The notes under the pieces: model-generated
The model's input: the letters and a program-made list of their open reading frames with translations, nothing else
Database searches by the model: none
Told to the model about the DNA's origin: nothing
Position numbers and translations under genes: made by a program
Source: Nocardiopsis sp. YSL2
GTDB taxonomy: Bacteria > Actinomycetota > Actinomycetes > Streptosporangiales > Streptosporangiaceae
Assembly (NCBI RefSeq): GCF_030555055.1
Contig: NZ_JAMOAO010000001.1
Coordinates: 930,001 to 994,000 of the forward strand
Direction of reading: 5' to 3'
Length of the DNA: 64,000 bases
Shown here: positions 22,991 through 31,873 of the stretch, in pieces
Layout: each line of letters begins with the position of its first letter
Numbering within the stretch: the first letter of the stretch is position 1

Positions 22991-24265
22991 CTACTTCAGG
23001 TGGCCCTCACCCGTGACCACGTACTTCGTGGAGGTCATCTCGGTGAGTCCCATCGGCCCACGGGCGTGCAGCTTCTGCGTGGAGATGCCGATCTCCGCGC
23101 CGAAGCCGAACTCGCCGCCGTCGGTGAACCGCGTGGAGGCGTTGACCATGACCGCGGCGGAGTCCACCCGCGACACGAAGTACCGGGACGCCTGCAGGGA
23201 GTCGGTGACGATGGCCTCGGTGTGCTGGGTGGAGTAGCGCCGGATGTGGGCGAGCGCGTCGTCGATGGTGGGCACCACGCGCACGGCCAGGTCCATGGAC
23301 AGGTACTCGGTGGCCCAGTCCTCCTCGGTGGCCTCGACCACGGTCGCCGGGGAGCCGTGGGCGGCGGCGACCGACCGGACGCGGTCGTCCCCGTGCACCG
23401 TGACCCCCGCCTCGGCGAGGGAGTCCAGGACCCGCGGCAGGAAGGCGTCGGCGACGTCCGCGTGGACCAGGAGGGTCTCGGCGGAGTTGCACACCGAGCA
23501 GCGCTGGGCCTTGGCGTTGGTGGCGATGGCCACCGCCTTGTCCAGGTCGGCGTCGGCGTCCACGTAGACGTGGCACAGCCCCTCGCCGGTCTCGATGACC
23601 GGGACGGTGGAGTCGCGCACGACCGACTGGATGAGCGTCTTGCCGCCGCGCGGGATGAGGACGTCGACCAGCCCGCGGGCCCGCATCAGGGCGGTGGCGG
23701 ACTCGCGGGTGCGGCCGGGCACCAACTGGACGGCGTCGACCGGGACACCGCTGCCCTCCAGGGCCTCGCGTAGGACCGCCACGATCGCGCTGTTGGAGGC
23801 GTAGGCGGAGGAGGAGCCGCGCAGCAGGACCGCGTTGCCGCTCTTGAGGCACAGGGCCGCGGCGTCCACGGTGACGTTGGGGCGGCCCTCGTAGATGATG
23901 CCGATGACACCGAGCGGCACGCGGATCTGGCGCAGGTCCAGGCCGTTGGGCAGGACGCCGCCGCGCACCGACTCGCCCACCGGGTCCGGGAGCTCGACGA
24001 TCTCGCGCACGGCGTCGGCGATGGCCTCGACGCGCTGCGGGGTGAGGGTGAGCCGGTCGATCATCGCCGGCGTGGTGCCGTCCGCTCGCGCGCGCTCGAC
24101 GTCCTCGGCGTTGGCGGCCGTGATCTCGTCGGCGCGCTTGACCAGGTTGTCGGCGACGGCCAGCAGTGCGGCGTCCTTCACGGCCCTGCTGAGCGGGGCG
24201 AGGTCGGCCGCCGCGTCCTTGGCACGTGCGGCTACCGCGTGGACCTCGCGCTCGATGTCACTCAT
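22991..24265 (-). CDS. proA: Glutamate-5-semialdehyde dehydrogenase (gamma-glutamyl phosphate reductase)
   Basis: 424 residues, normal length. It reduces gamma-glutamyl phosphate with NADPH in proline synthesis. Family landmarks are [58 protein letters not shown], the catalytic Cys in [16 protein letters not shown], and the ending [38 protein letters not shown]. The start [16 protein letters not shown] follows a GGAGAGAAC site. It is separated from proB (28137–29294) by four unrelated genes, so the two steps are not co-transcribed here. Confidence 0.97.
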   Translation of the reverse strand: MSDIEREVHAVAARAKDAAADLAPLSRAVKDAALLAVADNLVKRADEITAANAEDVERARADGTTPAMIDRLTLTPQRVEAIADAVREIVELPDPVGESVRGGVLPNGLDLRQIRVPLGVIGIIYEGRPNVTVDAAALCLKSGNAVLLRGSSSAYASNSAIVAVLREALEGSGVPVDAVQLVPGRTRESATALMRARGLVDVLIPRGGKTLIQSVVRDSTVPVIETGEGLCHVYVDADADLDKAVAIATNAKAQRCSVCNSAETLLVHADVADAFLPRVLDSLAEAGVTVHGDDRVRSVAAAHGSPATVVEATEEDWATEYLSMDLAVRVVPTIDDALAHIRRYSTQHTEAIVTDSLQASRYFVSRVDSAAVMVNASTRFTDGGEFGFGAEIGISTQKLHARGPMGLTEMTSTKYVVTGEGHLK

Positions 24266-24390
24266 GGCGTTCTCTCCGTGTCTTCTACGCGCTCGTGAGC
24301 TCGCGACGGGGCTCGGGGCGCCCGGAGGCCGGGGTTCTTCGCACTGGCGCTCCGGTGGTCGCTTCCAGCGTATCGGGCCGGGCCGGTCAG

Positions 24391-24427
24391 TGGGCGGCGC
24401 CGTCCACAGTGTGGACACCGGCGCCCA
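24391..24427 (-). terminator. Secondary hairpin between the MazF-like gene and proA
   Basis: TGGGCG/CGCCCA ends with an inner perfect GTCCACA–G–TGTGGAC stem. It is downstream of a stronger terminator at 24498 and may also lie in the proA leader. Confidence 0.4.
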
Positions 24428-24497
24428 CCAGGCCCTGGAGCGCGCGCTCGGACGGGCTGCCGGGGTCGGCCGTGTCCGCCGTCTGGCCGCCCCGGGT

Positions 24498-24535
24498 GGT
24501 CCGCGCCGCCCGGTCGCCGCCGGGCGGCGCGGACC
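24498..24535 (-). terminator. Terminator of the MazF-like gene
   Basis: A perfect 15-bp GC stem (24498–24512 with 24521–24535) with an 8-base loop begins six bases past the stop codon. Confidence 0.75.
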
Positions 24536-24540
24536 CGGGC

Positions 24541-24996
24541 TCACTTCCAGCCGTACCTGCTGCGCAGGACGTCGGCGACCAGCCAGAACAGCTCCTCGTC
24601 CATGACGGCGGCCTCACGGCGGATGGCGTCCTCGTCGAACTCGAAGAGGCGGTCCACGCGAACGAACGAGTCGCGCCGTTCGCGGTCCCAGGGACCGGAG
24701 CCGATCGGGAGCCAGTCCTCGCGCTCATGGTGGTCGGGGCTCTGGGAGGACAGCATCAGGCCGTGCAGCCGGGCGGCGCGGCGGCCGACCACCAGCATCG
24801 GCCGGTCCTTGCCCTGGTCCGGGTCCTCCTCGAAGGGGACCCAGGTCCACACGACCTCGCCCGCGTCGGCGAGGCCGTCGCGTTCGGGGGCGTAGACGAG
24901 CCTGGTCGCGTTACTTTCGGTGGGGATCTCGCGCACCGCGCCCCGGTGGGGATGGGCGTCGGCCGCGTTCGTCACAGGTCGGTTCACGCCACGCAT
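24541..24996 (-). CDS. PemK/MazF-family-like protein
   Basis: Up to 151 residues. The core [39 protein letters not shown] matches the opening beta-barrel strands of MazF/PemK endoribonucleases (GDVVW...GKxRPxLVV). The region DDWLP-type in [13 protein letters not shown] and a longer helical C-terminus follow. No antitoxin gene lies upstream or downstream, so it may be a chromosomal domesticated version. TAGGAT at 24995–25000 would place transcription start at the GTG at 24987, suggesting a leaderless start there, three codons inside the ATG listed. RNA-cleaving activity is not demonstrated by the sequence. Confidence 0.75.
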   Translation of the reverse strand: MRGVNRPVTNAADAHPHRGAVREIPTESNATRLVYAPERDGLADAGEVVWTWVPFEEDPDQGKDRPMLVVGRRAARLHGLMLSSQSPDHHEREDWLPIGSGPWDRERRDSFVRVDRLFEFDEDAIRREAAVMDEELFWLVADVLRSRYGWK

Positions 24997-25055
24997 CCTA
25001 GACCGGGGCGGGCCCGTCCGGAGCGCGACCGCGTTTCTCTGGCGCGGTCCGCTCC

Positions 25056-25940
25056 TCAGACCGTCCGGAGCGTACGCAGGATCCTCGCTCGGGCCTTGCG
25101 GCCCTCCGGAGAGGGCACCAGCGGGAAGACGTGGATCGCGCCCTCCTCCTCGTACAGTTCCGAGTTCCCGCCCGCCAGGGCGATCAGGTCGTTCAGGCGC
25201 CGGGTGTCGGGGTGGAACACGTCGGCGGTGCCGATGTACAGGTCCACGGGCGGCAGGTCCGCCAGGGACCCGTTGATCGGGCTCAGGGAGGGCAGGGCGA
25301 GGTCGTCGCCCCCGGCCCAGGCCCGGGCGGCCTCACTGAGCCACACCGGGCTGAGCCAGGGATCACGGACCTCGATCAGCGGGATGTCCGGGTGGGACAT
25401 CGTCAGGTCCACCCACGGGGAGACCAGGAGGAGCCGGGCGGGCCGGGGCAGGCCCTGCTCCTCCAGGCCCTGCGTGAGGGCCAGGACCAGCCCGGCGCCC
25501 GCGGAGTCGCCGGCGAACACCGTGCGCTCGGGCGGGGTGTAGGCCAGCAGCTCGCGGTACACCGCCACCAGGAACCCGAACGCCTCGCGGTGGGTGTGCT
25601 CCGGCGCCAGCCCGTAGATCGGGACCTCCACCCGGAAGCCCTCGTCGACGATGTGGGCGACCATGACCCAGTGCCACGGCGAGATCTCGGAGACGTAGGA
25701 GCCGCCGTGGACGTAGAGCACCGACCGGGCGGGCTCCCCGTGCGCGGGCAGCACGGTGTAGCTGTCGAATCCGCCGACGCCGCGCCGCTCGACCCGGTGG
25801 CGACGCGTGAACCAGAGGGGCGGCGCGGGGTCGTCCTTGGGCGCGTGGAGGCGTTTGCGCGCCCCGTCCACGCTCTCCACCGGACGCTTGCGCGTCCGGC
25901 GCAGCCCCGCCGCGAGCAGCCGCATCGCCAGACTCGACAT
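25056..25940 (-). CDS. Alpha/beta hydrolase fold-3 esterase
   Basis: 294 residues of the hormone-sensitive lipase-like group: HGGSYVSEISPWHW (HGG oxyanion motif), the nucleophile in FAGDSAGAGLVLAL (GDSAG), the acid in PPVDLYIGTADVFHPDTR and His in EGAIHVFPLVPSPEG. The N-terminus is basic (LLAAGLRRTRKRPVESVDGARKRL), with no clear signal peptide. The ATG has GGGAGGAA nine bases upstream. It would hydrolyse short or medium acyl esters. No pathway context is visible among its neighbours. Confidence 0.87.
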   Translation of the reverse strand: MSSLAMRLLAAGLRRTRKRPVESVDGARKRLHAPKDDPAPPLWFTRRHRVERRGVGGFDSYTVLPAHGEPARSVLYVHGGSYVSEISPWHWVMVAHIVDEGFRVEVPIYGLAPEHTHREAFGFLVAVYRELLAYTPPERTVFAGDSAGAGLVLALTQGLEEQGLPRPARLLLVSPWVDLTMSHPDIPLIEVRDPWLSPVWLSEAARAWAGGDDLALPSLSPINGSLADLPPVDLYIGTADVFHPDTRRLNDLIALAGGNSELYEEEGAIHVFPLVPSPEGRKARARILRTLRTV

Positions 25941-26076
25941 GCGTCGTTCCTCCCCCTGAGAACTGACTCGTCCTGAGAGGAACCTTTTCACGTCCGATGC
26001 GCGGGACGGGCCAGGCACCCCCGATCGCGCGTCCGCGCCGGGTCCGGCCGCGGGTCGGGCGGGGCCGGCTCCCGGG

Positions 26077-27153
26077 TCAGCCCACGACCTCCCCCGTCTC
26101 CTTGCCGTACTCGTCGAGGATGGCCGTGGGCACGACCTCCAGCCGCAGACCCGGCATCGCGGGGAACGAGGCGGCACCGCGCTCGGGCCGCAGGGCCGCC
26201 GTGAGCTCGTCCAGCGCCACCCGCGGGACCACGACGGTCAGGGCGCCCTCGCCCTCGTCGTGGACGGCGTACTCCTCGCCCGGCAAGAAGCCCACGCTGG
26301 CGCCGTCCGCTTCCAGCAGCAGCCCGTGGCCGAACGGCAGACGGCCGCGCAGGGTCTGGGCGACGGCGGGGGCCTGGAGGGCCCCGACCCGGACCAGGGC
26401 GCCGGCGCCGTCGAGTTCCCACGAGACGCTGCCCACGTACAGCGCGCCGGTGGTGGAGCCGTCGCGCTCCACCCCCTCGCGAACGGCGGCGGCGAACCCG
26501 GGGTCGACCATCCGCGAAGGGCGGTCGACGTCGGTCACGTACAGAGGGGCGGTCGGCTCCAGGAGGTCGAGGACGCCCGTGGTGCTCCACTGCCCGGCGG
26601 CCTCGTACTCGTCCACGGCCAGCCCGACCACCTGCAGGAAGCTCACCCGGCCGTGCGGGGTGTCGATCGGGCCGAGTTCGGGGTCCTGGACGAAGCCCAG
26701 CGCGCGCATCGCCGAGTCCTCGCGGTCGGCCGCGATGGGGCCGTTGGCGTTCATCCGGTGGCCGGGCTCGAACCGGTTCCCCGAGGTGCACACGTACCGG
26801 GCGAGGTTCTGCATCAGCGCGGCCGCCCACATGGGGGGCGCGTCCTCGTCCGGGTCCCGGACCGGCCGGAAGGTCAGCTCGAAGCCCCAGCCGGACTCCT
26901 CGGCGTGGTCCGACTCCTTGCTGTACAGCTCGGTCAGGCCGTAGCCCACCATGTGCCAGTGCGGGAGCGGTTCGGTGCGCGGGTAGGCGCTGATCCCGTC
27001 GAGCGGGTCCTGGCCGCCCAGCGCCCACGGGAGCATGGTCGCCAGGTGCCTGGGGTCCACGCCCGGGTACAGGTCGGCCAGGGCGCCGTCGATCGCCTCC
27101 CAACCGGGAGCGGAGTCGTCCTCGTCGATACGGCCGATGTCGTCGTTGTCCAT
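26077..27153 (-). CDS. Suppressor of fused (SUFU) domain protein
   Basis: 358 residues. The SUFU-like core is seen as GWEAIDGALADLYPGVDPRHLATMLPWALGGQDPLDGISAYPRTEPLPHWHMVGYGLTELYSKE, then WGFELTFRPVRDPDEDAPPMWAAALMQNLARYV and the GHRMNANGPIAADREDSAMRALGFVQDPELG segment. Bacterial SUFU proteins are mainly known as immunity proteins in polymorphic-toxin loci or as stand-alone proteins of unknown role. The C-terminal 150 residues form an additional domain. No toxin gene is adjacent. Cytoplasmic, no signal peptide. Its role is undetermined. Confidence 0.85.
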   Translation of the reverse strand: MDNDDIGRIDEDDSAPGWEAIDGALADLYPGVDPRHLATMLPWALGGQDPLDGISAYPRTEPLPHWHMVGYGLTELYSKESDHAEESGWGFELTFRPVRDPDEDAPPMWAAALMQNLARYVCTSGNRFEPGHRMNANGPIAADREDSAMRALGFVQDPELGPIDTPHGRVSFLQVVGLAVDEYEAAGQWSTTGVLDLLEPTAPLYVTDVDRPSRMVDPGFAAAVREGVERDGSTTGALYVGSVSWELDGAGALVRVGALQAPAVAQTLRGRLPFGHGLLLEADGASVGFLPGEEYAVHDEGEGALTVVVPRVALDELTAALRPERGAASFPAMPGLRLEVVPTAILDEYGKETGEVVG

Positions 27154-27190
27154 GGCCGATCAACGGACCCGCCCCGGATCCGGTTCCCGG

Positions 27191-28000
27191 TCAGCAGTTC
27201 TCGCGCAGGTGTCCGGGGTCGCCGGGCACCACCAGGTCCCGGTCGCGCAGGATCGTGGTCGCGGGCGTGTCCGGGTCGGCGCAGACCTGGTCGAACGGGG
27301 CGTCCAGGGTGTCGGGGTACTCGATGACCAGGACGGTGTCGTAGGCGTCGGTGTAGGCGGGGCACTCGTCGAAGGCCGCGCACTCCTCGGCGACCGCGAA
27401 GTCGAATCCGGCCTCGTCCCGTGCCCGCCCGGTCAGTTCGGCGGCGTTCTTCTGGGCGGCGGCCAGACCCAGGTCATGGGCTCCGGCGACGAGTACGGAC
27501 GCCAGCGCCAGGTTGTCGTCGGCCGTCAGGCGCCCGTGGGAGCGGGTGTGGGAGTCCAGGTTGTCGAACTCCACGGCGTCGAAGCCGCGCTCGGCGCAGG
27601 CGGCGACGGTCTCCCCCACCACCCGGGCGATCTCCGCCCTGGCCTCGGCGGTCGAGGTGTCCAGCAGTAGCTCGTCCGGCCACCCGGGGTCGGCGACGGG
27701 CTCGCCGTCGCCGTCGCGCAGAAGCAGGTCCGGGTGCTCGGCCCGCCATCGCGCGCTCTCCTGCGGCTGCGTCTGGAAGCCGTTGACGTAGCAGACGGAG
27801 TAGCGGCCGTCGGCCGGCGCCCCGGTGGCGTCGCGCACCACGGTCTCCACGTCCGCCGCCGGCTCGTAGGCTCCGCCGAGCTGGTAGTCGAACGGCCCGT
27901 CCGGGGGCGGTGCGGGCTCCGCCGCGGCACGCGTGACGGCGCATCCTGCGCACAGGAGCAGAGCCAGGAGCGCCGCCGCGCGCCGCGTCGTGTCGACCAT
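27191..28000 (-). CDS. Lipoprotein of the endo-alpha-1,4-polygalactosaminidase-like (GH114) family
   Basis: 269 residues. The lipobox LLCAGC lies at about residues 16–21 after a short basic start, so the protein is anchored outside the membrane. The TIM-barrel-like GH114 pattern is visible: FDYQLGGAYEP, YSVCYVNGFQTQPQE, GWPDELLLDTS, RGFDAVEFDNLDSHTRSHGRLTADDN (Glu/Asp active-site strand), LGLAAAQKNAAEL and DFAVAEECAAFDECPAY. It probably cleaves galactosamine-containing exopolysaccharide. The gene starts 37 bases beyond the SUFU gene's upstream end, so the two may be co-transcribed. Confidence 0.82.
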   Translation of the reverse strand: MVDTTRRAAALLALLLCAGCAVTRAAAEPAPPPDGPFDYQLGGAYEPAADVETVVRDATGAPADGRYSVCYVNGFQTQPQESARWRAEHPDLLLRDGDGEPVADPGWPDELLLDTSTAEARAEIARVVGETVAACAERGFDAVEFDNLDSHTRSHGRLTADDNLALASVLVAGAHDLGLAAAQKNAAELTGRARDEAGFDFAVAEECAAFDECPAYTDAYDTVLVIEYPDTLDAPFDQVCADPDTPATTILRDRDLVVPGDPGHLRENC

Positions 28001-28018
28001 GGCCGGAGCCTATCGCCG

Positions 28019-28060
28019 CCCGGCGCGGGGCTCCGGGTGTACCCGGAGCCCCGCGCCGGG
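28019..28060 (-). terminator. Terminator of proB
   Basis: Two perfect 20-base arms (28019–28038 and 28041–28060) separated by two bases lie about 75 bases past the proB stop codon. This is one of the most stable hairpins in the window. Confidence 0.75.
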
Positions 28061-28136
28061 GGAACACCCGGACTGATCCGGGGCACGCCCCGATGCCGAC
28101 CGGCCCGCACGTGAGGGCCGAGTGGTTCCTCCGCCG

Positions 28137-29294
28137 CTACAGGACGACCAGGTCGTCGCGGTGGACGAGTTCGCGCTCGTAGGAGGGGCCCATCTCGCGG
28201 GCCAGCCAGCGCGTGGAGCGGCCCATCAGGTCGGGCACCTCGGCGGCGTCGTAGTTGACCAGGCCGCGCGCCACCACGGTGCCCTGCTCGTCGCGCAGGT
28301 CGACGGGGTCGCCCGCGCTGAAGTCGCCCATCACCCGCACCACCCCGGCGGGAAGCAGCGAGGCCTTCTCCTTGACCACCGCGGTGACCGCGCCGGGGTC
28401 CAGGACGAGGCTGCCCCGGCCCGCGGTGGCGTGGGCCAGCCACAGCTGGCGCGCGGAGGGCCGACGGCCCCCGGCGGGCGCGAACAGCGTGCCCACGCGA
28501 TCCCCGGTCAGGGCGGCACGGGCGTTGGCGGCGGAGGTGAGCACGGTGTGGATCCCGGCCTGCGTCGCGATGCGCGCCGAGTCCACCTTGGTGACCATTC
28601 CGCCGGTGCCGACCCCGCGCTTGCCCGCGCTGCCGATGTCGATGCCGTCCAGGTCCAATGCCCCGCGCACCAGGTGGACCACGCTGGTCCCGGGCGCGGC
28701 GGGGTTGCCGTCGTAGAGGGCGTCGACGTCGGAGAGCAGGACGAGGGCGTCGGCGCGCATCAGGTGGGCGACCAGGGCGGCCAGGCGGTCGTTGTCGCCG
28801 AAGCGCAGCTCGTGGGTGGCGACGGTGTCGTTCTCGTTGACGATCGGCACGGCGCCGATGTCCAGCAGGCGGCGCAGCGTGCGCTGGGCGTTGCGGTGCT
28901 GGACCCGGCGCATCATGTCCTCGACCGTGAGCAGGACCTGGGCGGCGGTCAGCCCCCGCTCGGCCAGCTCTGCGGTGTAGGCGGCCAGGAGCAGGCCCTG
29001 GCCGACGCTCGCCGCGGCCTGTTGGGAGGCCAGGTCGCGCGGGCGGCGTGTCAGGCCCAGGGGTGTCATCCCGGCGGCGACCGCGCCGGAGGAGACGACG
29101 ATCACCTCCTGTCCCTGGGCGCGCCGGTCCGCCAGGACCTGGACCAGGTCGCGGATCCGCCCCGTGTCGATGAGGCCGTCGGGGGTGGTCAGGGACGACG
29201 ATCCGACCTTGACCACGATCCGGCGTGCGCCCGCCACCGCCATCCGTCCGGCGGTCTCCAGTGTGTCGGGCTGTTCGATCTTCGCGCTGTGCAC
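28137..29294 (-). CDS. proB: Glutamate 5-kinase
   Basis: 385 residues. It phosphorylates glutamate as the first, proline-inhibited step of proline synthesis. The amino-acid-kinase domain shows IVVKVGSSSLTT, VIVVSSGAVAAGM, PIVNENDTVATHELRFGDNDRLAALVA, LLSDVDALY and RGVGTGGMVTKVDSARIA. A C-terminal PUA domain starts at about 290 (RGSLVLDPGAVTAVVKEKASLLPAGVVRV). The GTG used gives about 15 residues more than many homologues; internal starts are possible. It follows obgE at 103 bases, with a strong hairpin in between, and ends in its own terminator. Confidence 0.96.
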   Translation of the reverse strand: MHSAKIEQPDTLETAGRMAVAGARRIVVKVGSSSLTTPDGLIDTGRIRDLVQVLADRRAQGQEVIVVSSGAVAAGMTPLGLTRRPRDLASQQAAASVGQGLLLAAYTAELAERGLTAAQVLLTVEDMMRRVQHRNAQRTLRRLLDIGAVPIVNENDTVATHELRFGDNDRLAALVAHLMRADALVLLSDVDALYDGNPAAPGTSVVHLVRGALDLDGIDIGSAGKRGVGTGGMVTKVDSARIATQAGIHTVLTSAANARAALTGDRVGTLFAPAGGRRPSARQLWLAHATAGRGSLVLDPGAVTAVVKEKASLLPAGVVRVMGDFSAGDPVDLRDEQGTVVARGLVNYDAAEVPDLMGRSTRWLAREMGPSYERELVHRDDLVVL

Positions 29295-29317
29295 CGTCTG
29301 CGGCTTTCCGTCCAGTG

Positions 29318-29346
29318 GCGCGGCGCCCGGGGGTCGGGCGCCGCGC
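29318..29346 (-). terminator. Hairpin between obgE and proB
   Basis: GCGCGGCGCCCG pairs perfectly with CGGGCGCCGCGC around a 5-base loop. It could terminate the rplU–rpmA–obgE transcript or reduce read-through into proB. Confidence 0.6.
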
Positions 29347-29397
29347 GCGTGCCTGAGAGAGGGGTCGGCTGGGTGGCGGCTTCGGTCCCCGCGCGGA

Positions 29398-30762
29398 TCA
29401 GCCCAGCCGGGCGTCGGTTCCGCGCGGGCCGGACGGGACGACCTCGGCGTCGGTGGACGGGTCCCAGTCGAAGACCACGGAGTCCTCCTCCGTTCCGATG
29501 TGCACCTCGGCGCCCGGGGTGGCGCCGGCCTTGGCCAGCTCCTCCTCGATCCCCAGGCGGTTGAGGCGCTCGGCCAGGTAGCCCACGGCCTCGTCGTTGG
29601 AGAAGTCGGTCTGGTTCACCCAGCGGGCGGGCTTGTCGCCGCGCACCTGGAAGGCGTTGCCGCCCAGCGGCACGACCTGGAAGGGCGTCTCACCGATCAT
29701 CTTGGGCCGGATCACGATCCGCGTGGGCTCGGCGACCGGCGCGGCGCTGCGGGCCGCGGCGACCTGCTCGCCCAAGGCGAAGGACAGTTCGCGCAGGCCC
29801 TCGCGGGAAGCCGCGGAGACCTCCATCACACGGTAGCCGCGCTCGGTCAGCATGGGGGTGACGAGGTCGGCGAGCTCACGGGCCTCGGGGACGTCCACCT
29901 TGTTGAGCGCGACCAGGCGCGGCCGGTCCGACAGGTCGATACCGGCCTTCTCCCCGTAGGCGGCCAGCTCGGCCTCCAGGGCCTCCAGGTCGCTGACCGG
30001 GTCGCGGCCGGGCTCGTAGGTGGCGCAGTCGAGCACGTGCAGCAGGGTGGAGCAGCGCTCGATGTGGCGCAGGAACTCCAGACCCAGGCCCTTGCCGTCG
30101 CTGGCGCCGGGGATGAGCCCGGGCACGTCGGCGATGACGTACTGGACCGAGCCCGCCTCCACCACACCCAGGTTGGGCACGAGGGTCGTGAAGGGGTAGT
30201 CGGCGATCTTGGGGCGGGCCGCGGACATCGCGGCGATGAGCGAGGACTTGCCCGCGCTGGGGAAGCCGACGAGTCCGACGTCGGCGATGGTCTTCATCTC
30301 CAGGCGGATGTCGAAGGCCTCGCCCTCCTCGCCCTTGAGCGCGAATCCCGGGGCCTTGCGCTTCTTGGAGGCCAGTGCGGCGTTGCCGAGCCCGCCGTGA
30401 CCGCCCTGGGCCAGCACCAGGCGGGTGCCGTGGCCGACCAGGTCGGCGACGACCTCGCCGTCGGCACGCGTGACCACGGTGCCGTCGGGCACGGTGAGCA
30501 CCAGGTCCCGGCCGTTGGCACCGGCGCGGTGGCCGCCCTGGCCGGGTGTGCCGTTCGGGGCGCTGCGGTGCGGGCGCCGCTGGTACTCCAGCAGCGTCGC
30601 GGTCTGGGTGTCGACCTCCAGGACGACGTCGCCGCCCCGGCCGCCGTTGCCGCCGTCGGGCCCGCCCAGCGGTTTGAACTTCTCACGGTGCACGGAGGCG
30701 CAGCCATGCCCGCCGTTCCCGGCCTTGACGTGCAAGACCGCCTCGTCGACGAAGTCAGGCAT
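29398..30762 (-). CDS. obgE: Obg-family GTPase (CgtA), 50S assembly and stress
   Basis: 454 residues. The Gly-rich Obg domain ([33 protein letters not shown]) occupies residues 1–160. The G domain has P-loop [10 protein letters not shown], switch [22 protein letters not shown] and NKVD. A C-terminal OCT domain ([42 protein letters not shown]) follows, typical of Gram-positive Obg. The protein acts in late 50S maturation and responds to guanine nucleotide levels; in Streptomyces it affects sporulation. The start MPDFVDEAV has GGGGAGAG upstream. It lies 132 bases behind rpmA with a terminator-like hairpin between. Confidence 0.97.
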   Translation of the reverse strand: MPDFVDEAVLHVKAGNGGHGCASVHREKFKPLGGPDGGNGGRGGDVVLEVDTQTATLLEYQRRPHRSAPNGTPGQGGHRAGANGRDLVLTVPDGTVVTRADGEVVADLVGHGTRLVLAQGGHGGLGNAALASKKRKAPGFALKGEEGEAFDIRLEMKTIADVGLVGFPSAGKSSLIAAMSAARPKIADYPFTTLVPNLGVVEAGSVQYVIADVPGLIPGASDGKGLGLEFLRHIERCSTLLHVLDCATYEPGRDPVSDLEALEAELAAYGEKAGIDLSDRPRLVALNKVDVPEARELADLVTPMLTERGYRVMEVSAASREGLRELSFALGEQVAAARSAAPVAEPTRIVIRPKMIGETPFQVVPLGGNAFQVRGDKPARWVNQTDFSNDEAVGYLAERLNRLGIEEELAKAGATPGAEVHIGTEEDSVVFDWDPSTDAEVVPSGPRGTDARLG

Positions 30763-30839
30763 AGCTCTCCCCGGTTGCTCTGGGCCCCGCCCGACGGCGG
30801 CACCCGCACTCACACGCGTGTCACCCAGTGACAACGCGA

Positions 30840-30869
30840 GAGGCGGGCCAGTGTTCCCTGGCCCGCCTC
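30840..30869 (-). terminator. Terminator-like hairpin between rpmA and obgE
   Basis: GAGGCGGGCCAG and CTGGCCCGCCTC form a perfect 12-bp stem with a 6-base loop about 25 bases after the rpmA stop codon. It probably lowers obgE expression relative to the ribosomal genes. Confidence 0.65.
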
Positions 30870-30894
30870 GACACTTCAACGTCCGTGCGCGAAC

Positions 30895-31155
30895 CTACTC
30901 GGCGGCGGCCGGAACGATGTTGACGGCCTTGCGGCCACGGTGGTTGGCGAACTTGACCTCGCCCGCGACCAGTGCGAACAGCGTGTCGTCGCCACCACGG
31001 CCGACGTTCACGCCGGGGTGGAACTTGGTTCCACGCTGACGGATCAGGATCTCGCCGGCCGACACGGCCTGACCGCCGAAGCGCTTCACGCCGAGGCGCT
31101 TGGCGTTGGAGTCACGACCGTTACGGCTGGACGAAGCGCCCTTCTTGTGTGCCAT
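30895..31155 (-). CDS. rpmA: 50S ribosomal protein L27
   Basis: 86 residues, full length. It begins [48 protein letters not shown], the diagnostic L27 N-terminus that reaches the peptidyl-transferase centre. There is no N-terminal extension of the kind processed in Firmicutes. GGAGG precedes the ATG, and the gene follows rplU by 13 bases. Confidence 0.99.
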   Translation of the reverse strand: MAHKKGASSSRNGRDSNAKRLGVKRFGGQAVSAGEILIRQRGTKFHPGVNVGRGGDDTLFALVAGEVKFANHRGRKAVNIVPAAAE

Positions 31156-31168
31156 TTCCCAAGGCCTC

Positions 31169-31480
31169 CTACTTCGCCGCGATGCCGGTGACGCGCACCT
31201 GGGTGTGCTTCTGGCGGTGCCCCTGGCGCTTCTTGTAACCGGTCTTGTTCTTGTACTTCATGATGTTGATCTTGGGGCCCTTGGTCTCGCCGAGAACCTC
31301 GGCGGTGACCGTGTAGCCACTCAGCTTGTCGGCGTCGCTGACGACGTTTCCGTCCTCAACGACGAGGATGGGCTGCCAAGTAATGGTGGCACCGGTCTCC
31401 TGGGAGACCTTGTCGATGTTCAGAACGTCATCGACAGACACCTTCTCCTGTCGGCCGCCCGCTCGCACGATCGCGTACAC
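31169..31480 (-). CDS. rplU: 50S ribosomal protein L21
   Basis: 103 residues, normal length: [24 protein letters not shown], then [46 protein letters not shown], the L21 signature. The start is GTG (VYAIVRAGG) with AGGAAGAG about 10 bases upstream; a longer frame would add unrelated residues. It heads the rplU–rpmA–obgE unit. Just upstream is a structured leader followed by six U, probably an attenuator. Confidence 0.98.
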   Translation of the reverse strand: MYAIVRAGGRQEKVSVDDVLNIDKVSQETGATITWQPILVVEDGNVVSDADKLSGYTVTAEVLGETKGPKINIMKYKNKTGYKKRQGHRQKHTQVRVTGIAAK

Positions 31481-31509
31481 CGGGTCACTCTCTTCCTGCT
31501 CGCTCAACG

Positions 31510-31558
31510 AAAAAATGCGGGACCGGACCGTTGTCCGCGTACGCGGGGTCCGAGGTCC
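31510..31558 (-). promoter_or_regulatory. Terminator-like leader structure (attenuator) before rplU
   Basis: On the minus-strand transcript, GGACC–TC–GGACC pairs with GGTCC–GGTCC around the self-complementary CCGCGTACGCGG. CGCAUUUUUU follows within 9 bases, and then the rplU ribosome-binding site. The rne gene upstream has its own terminator at 31774, so this structure belongs to the rplU leader. Feedback by L21 or L20-type regulation is possible but unproven. Confidence 0.6.
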
Positions 31559-31773
31559 GGCCGTGCCCGTACCAGGCATGGCCGGGAGGATCATCACCAC
31601 CGAGGTGGAGTGAAGCCTCATTCCACGATCCACTGATCGCCTGTAGCGGGGCGCGGGGATCTGAGGGAAACAAACCCTGCGTGGAGAGCACTTCGGTCTC
31701 GGGGCGCGCGATCATGGCACGCCAACGCACCGTCCACCAGATTACCATCGCCCGGCCACGGACCGGCACGTGT

Positions 31774-31814
31774 GTCCGGGTCCGGACCAGAAGGCACCTG
31801 GTCCGGACCCGGAC
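31774..31814 (-). terminator. Terminator of the RNase E/G gene
   Basis: A perfect 17-bp stem (31774–31790 with 31798–31814) and 7-base loop lie 60 bases past the stop codon at 31874. Confidence 0.75.
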
Positions 31815-31873
31815 TGCCGCCCGTTCACCCCCGGGAGCCCCGGGGGCTGGGGCCTGTTCGGCGGCTACCCGCC

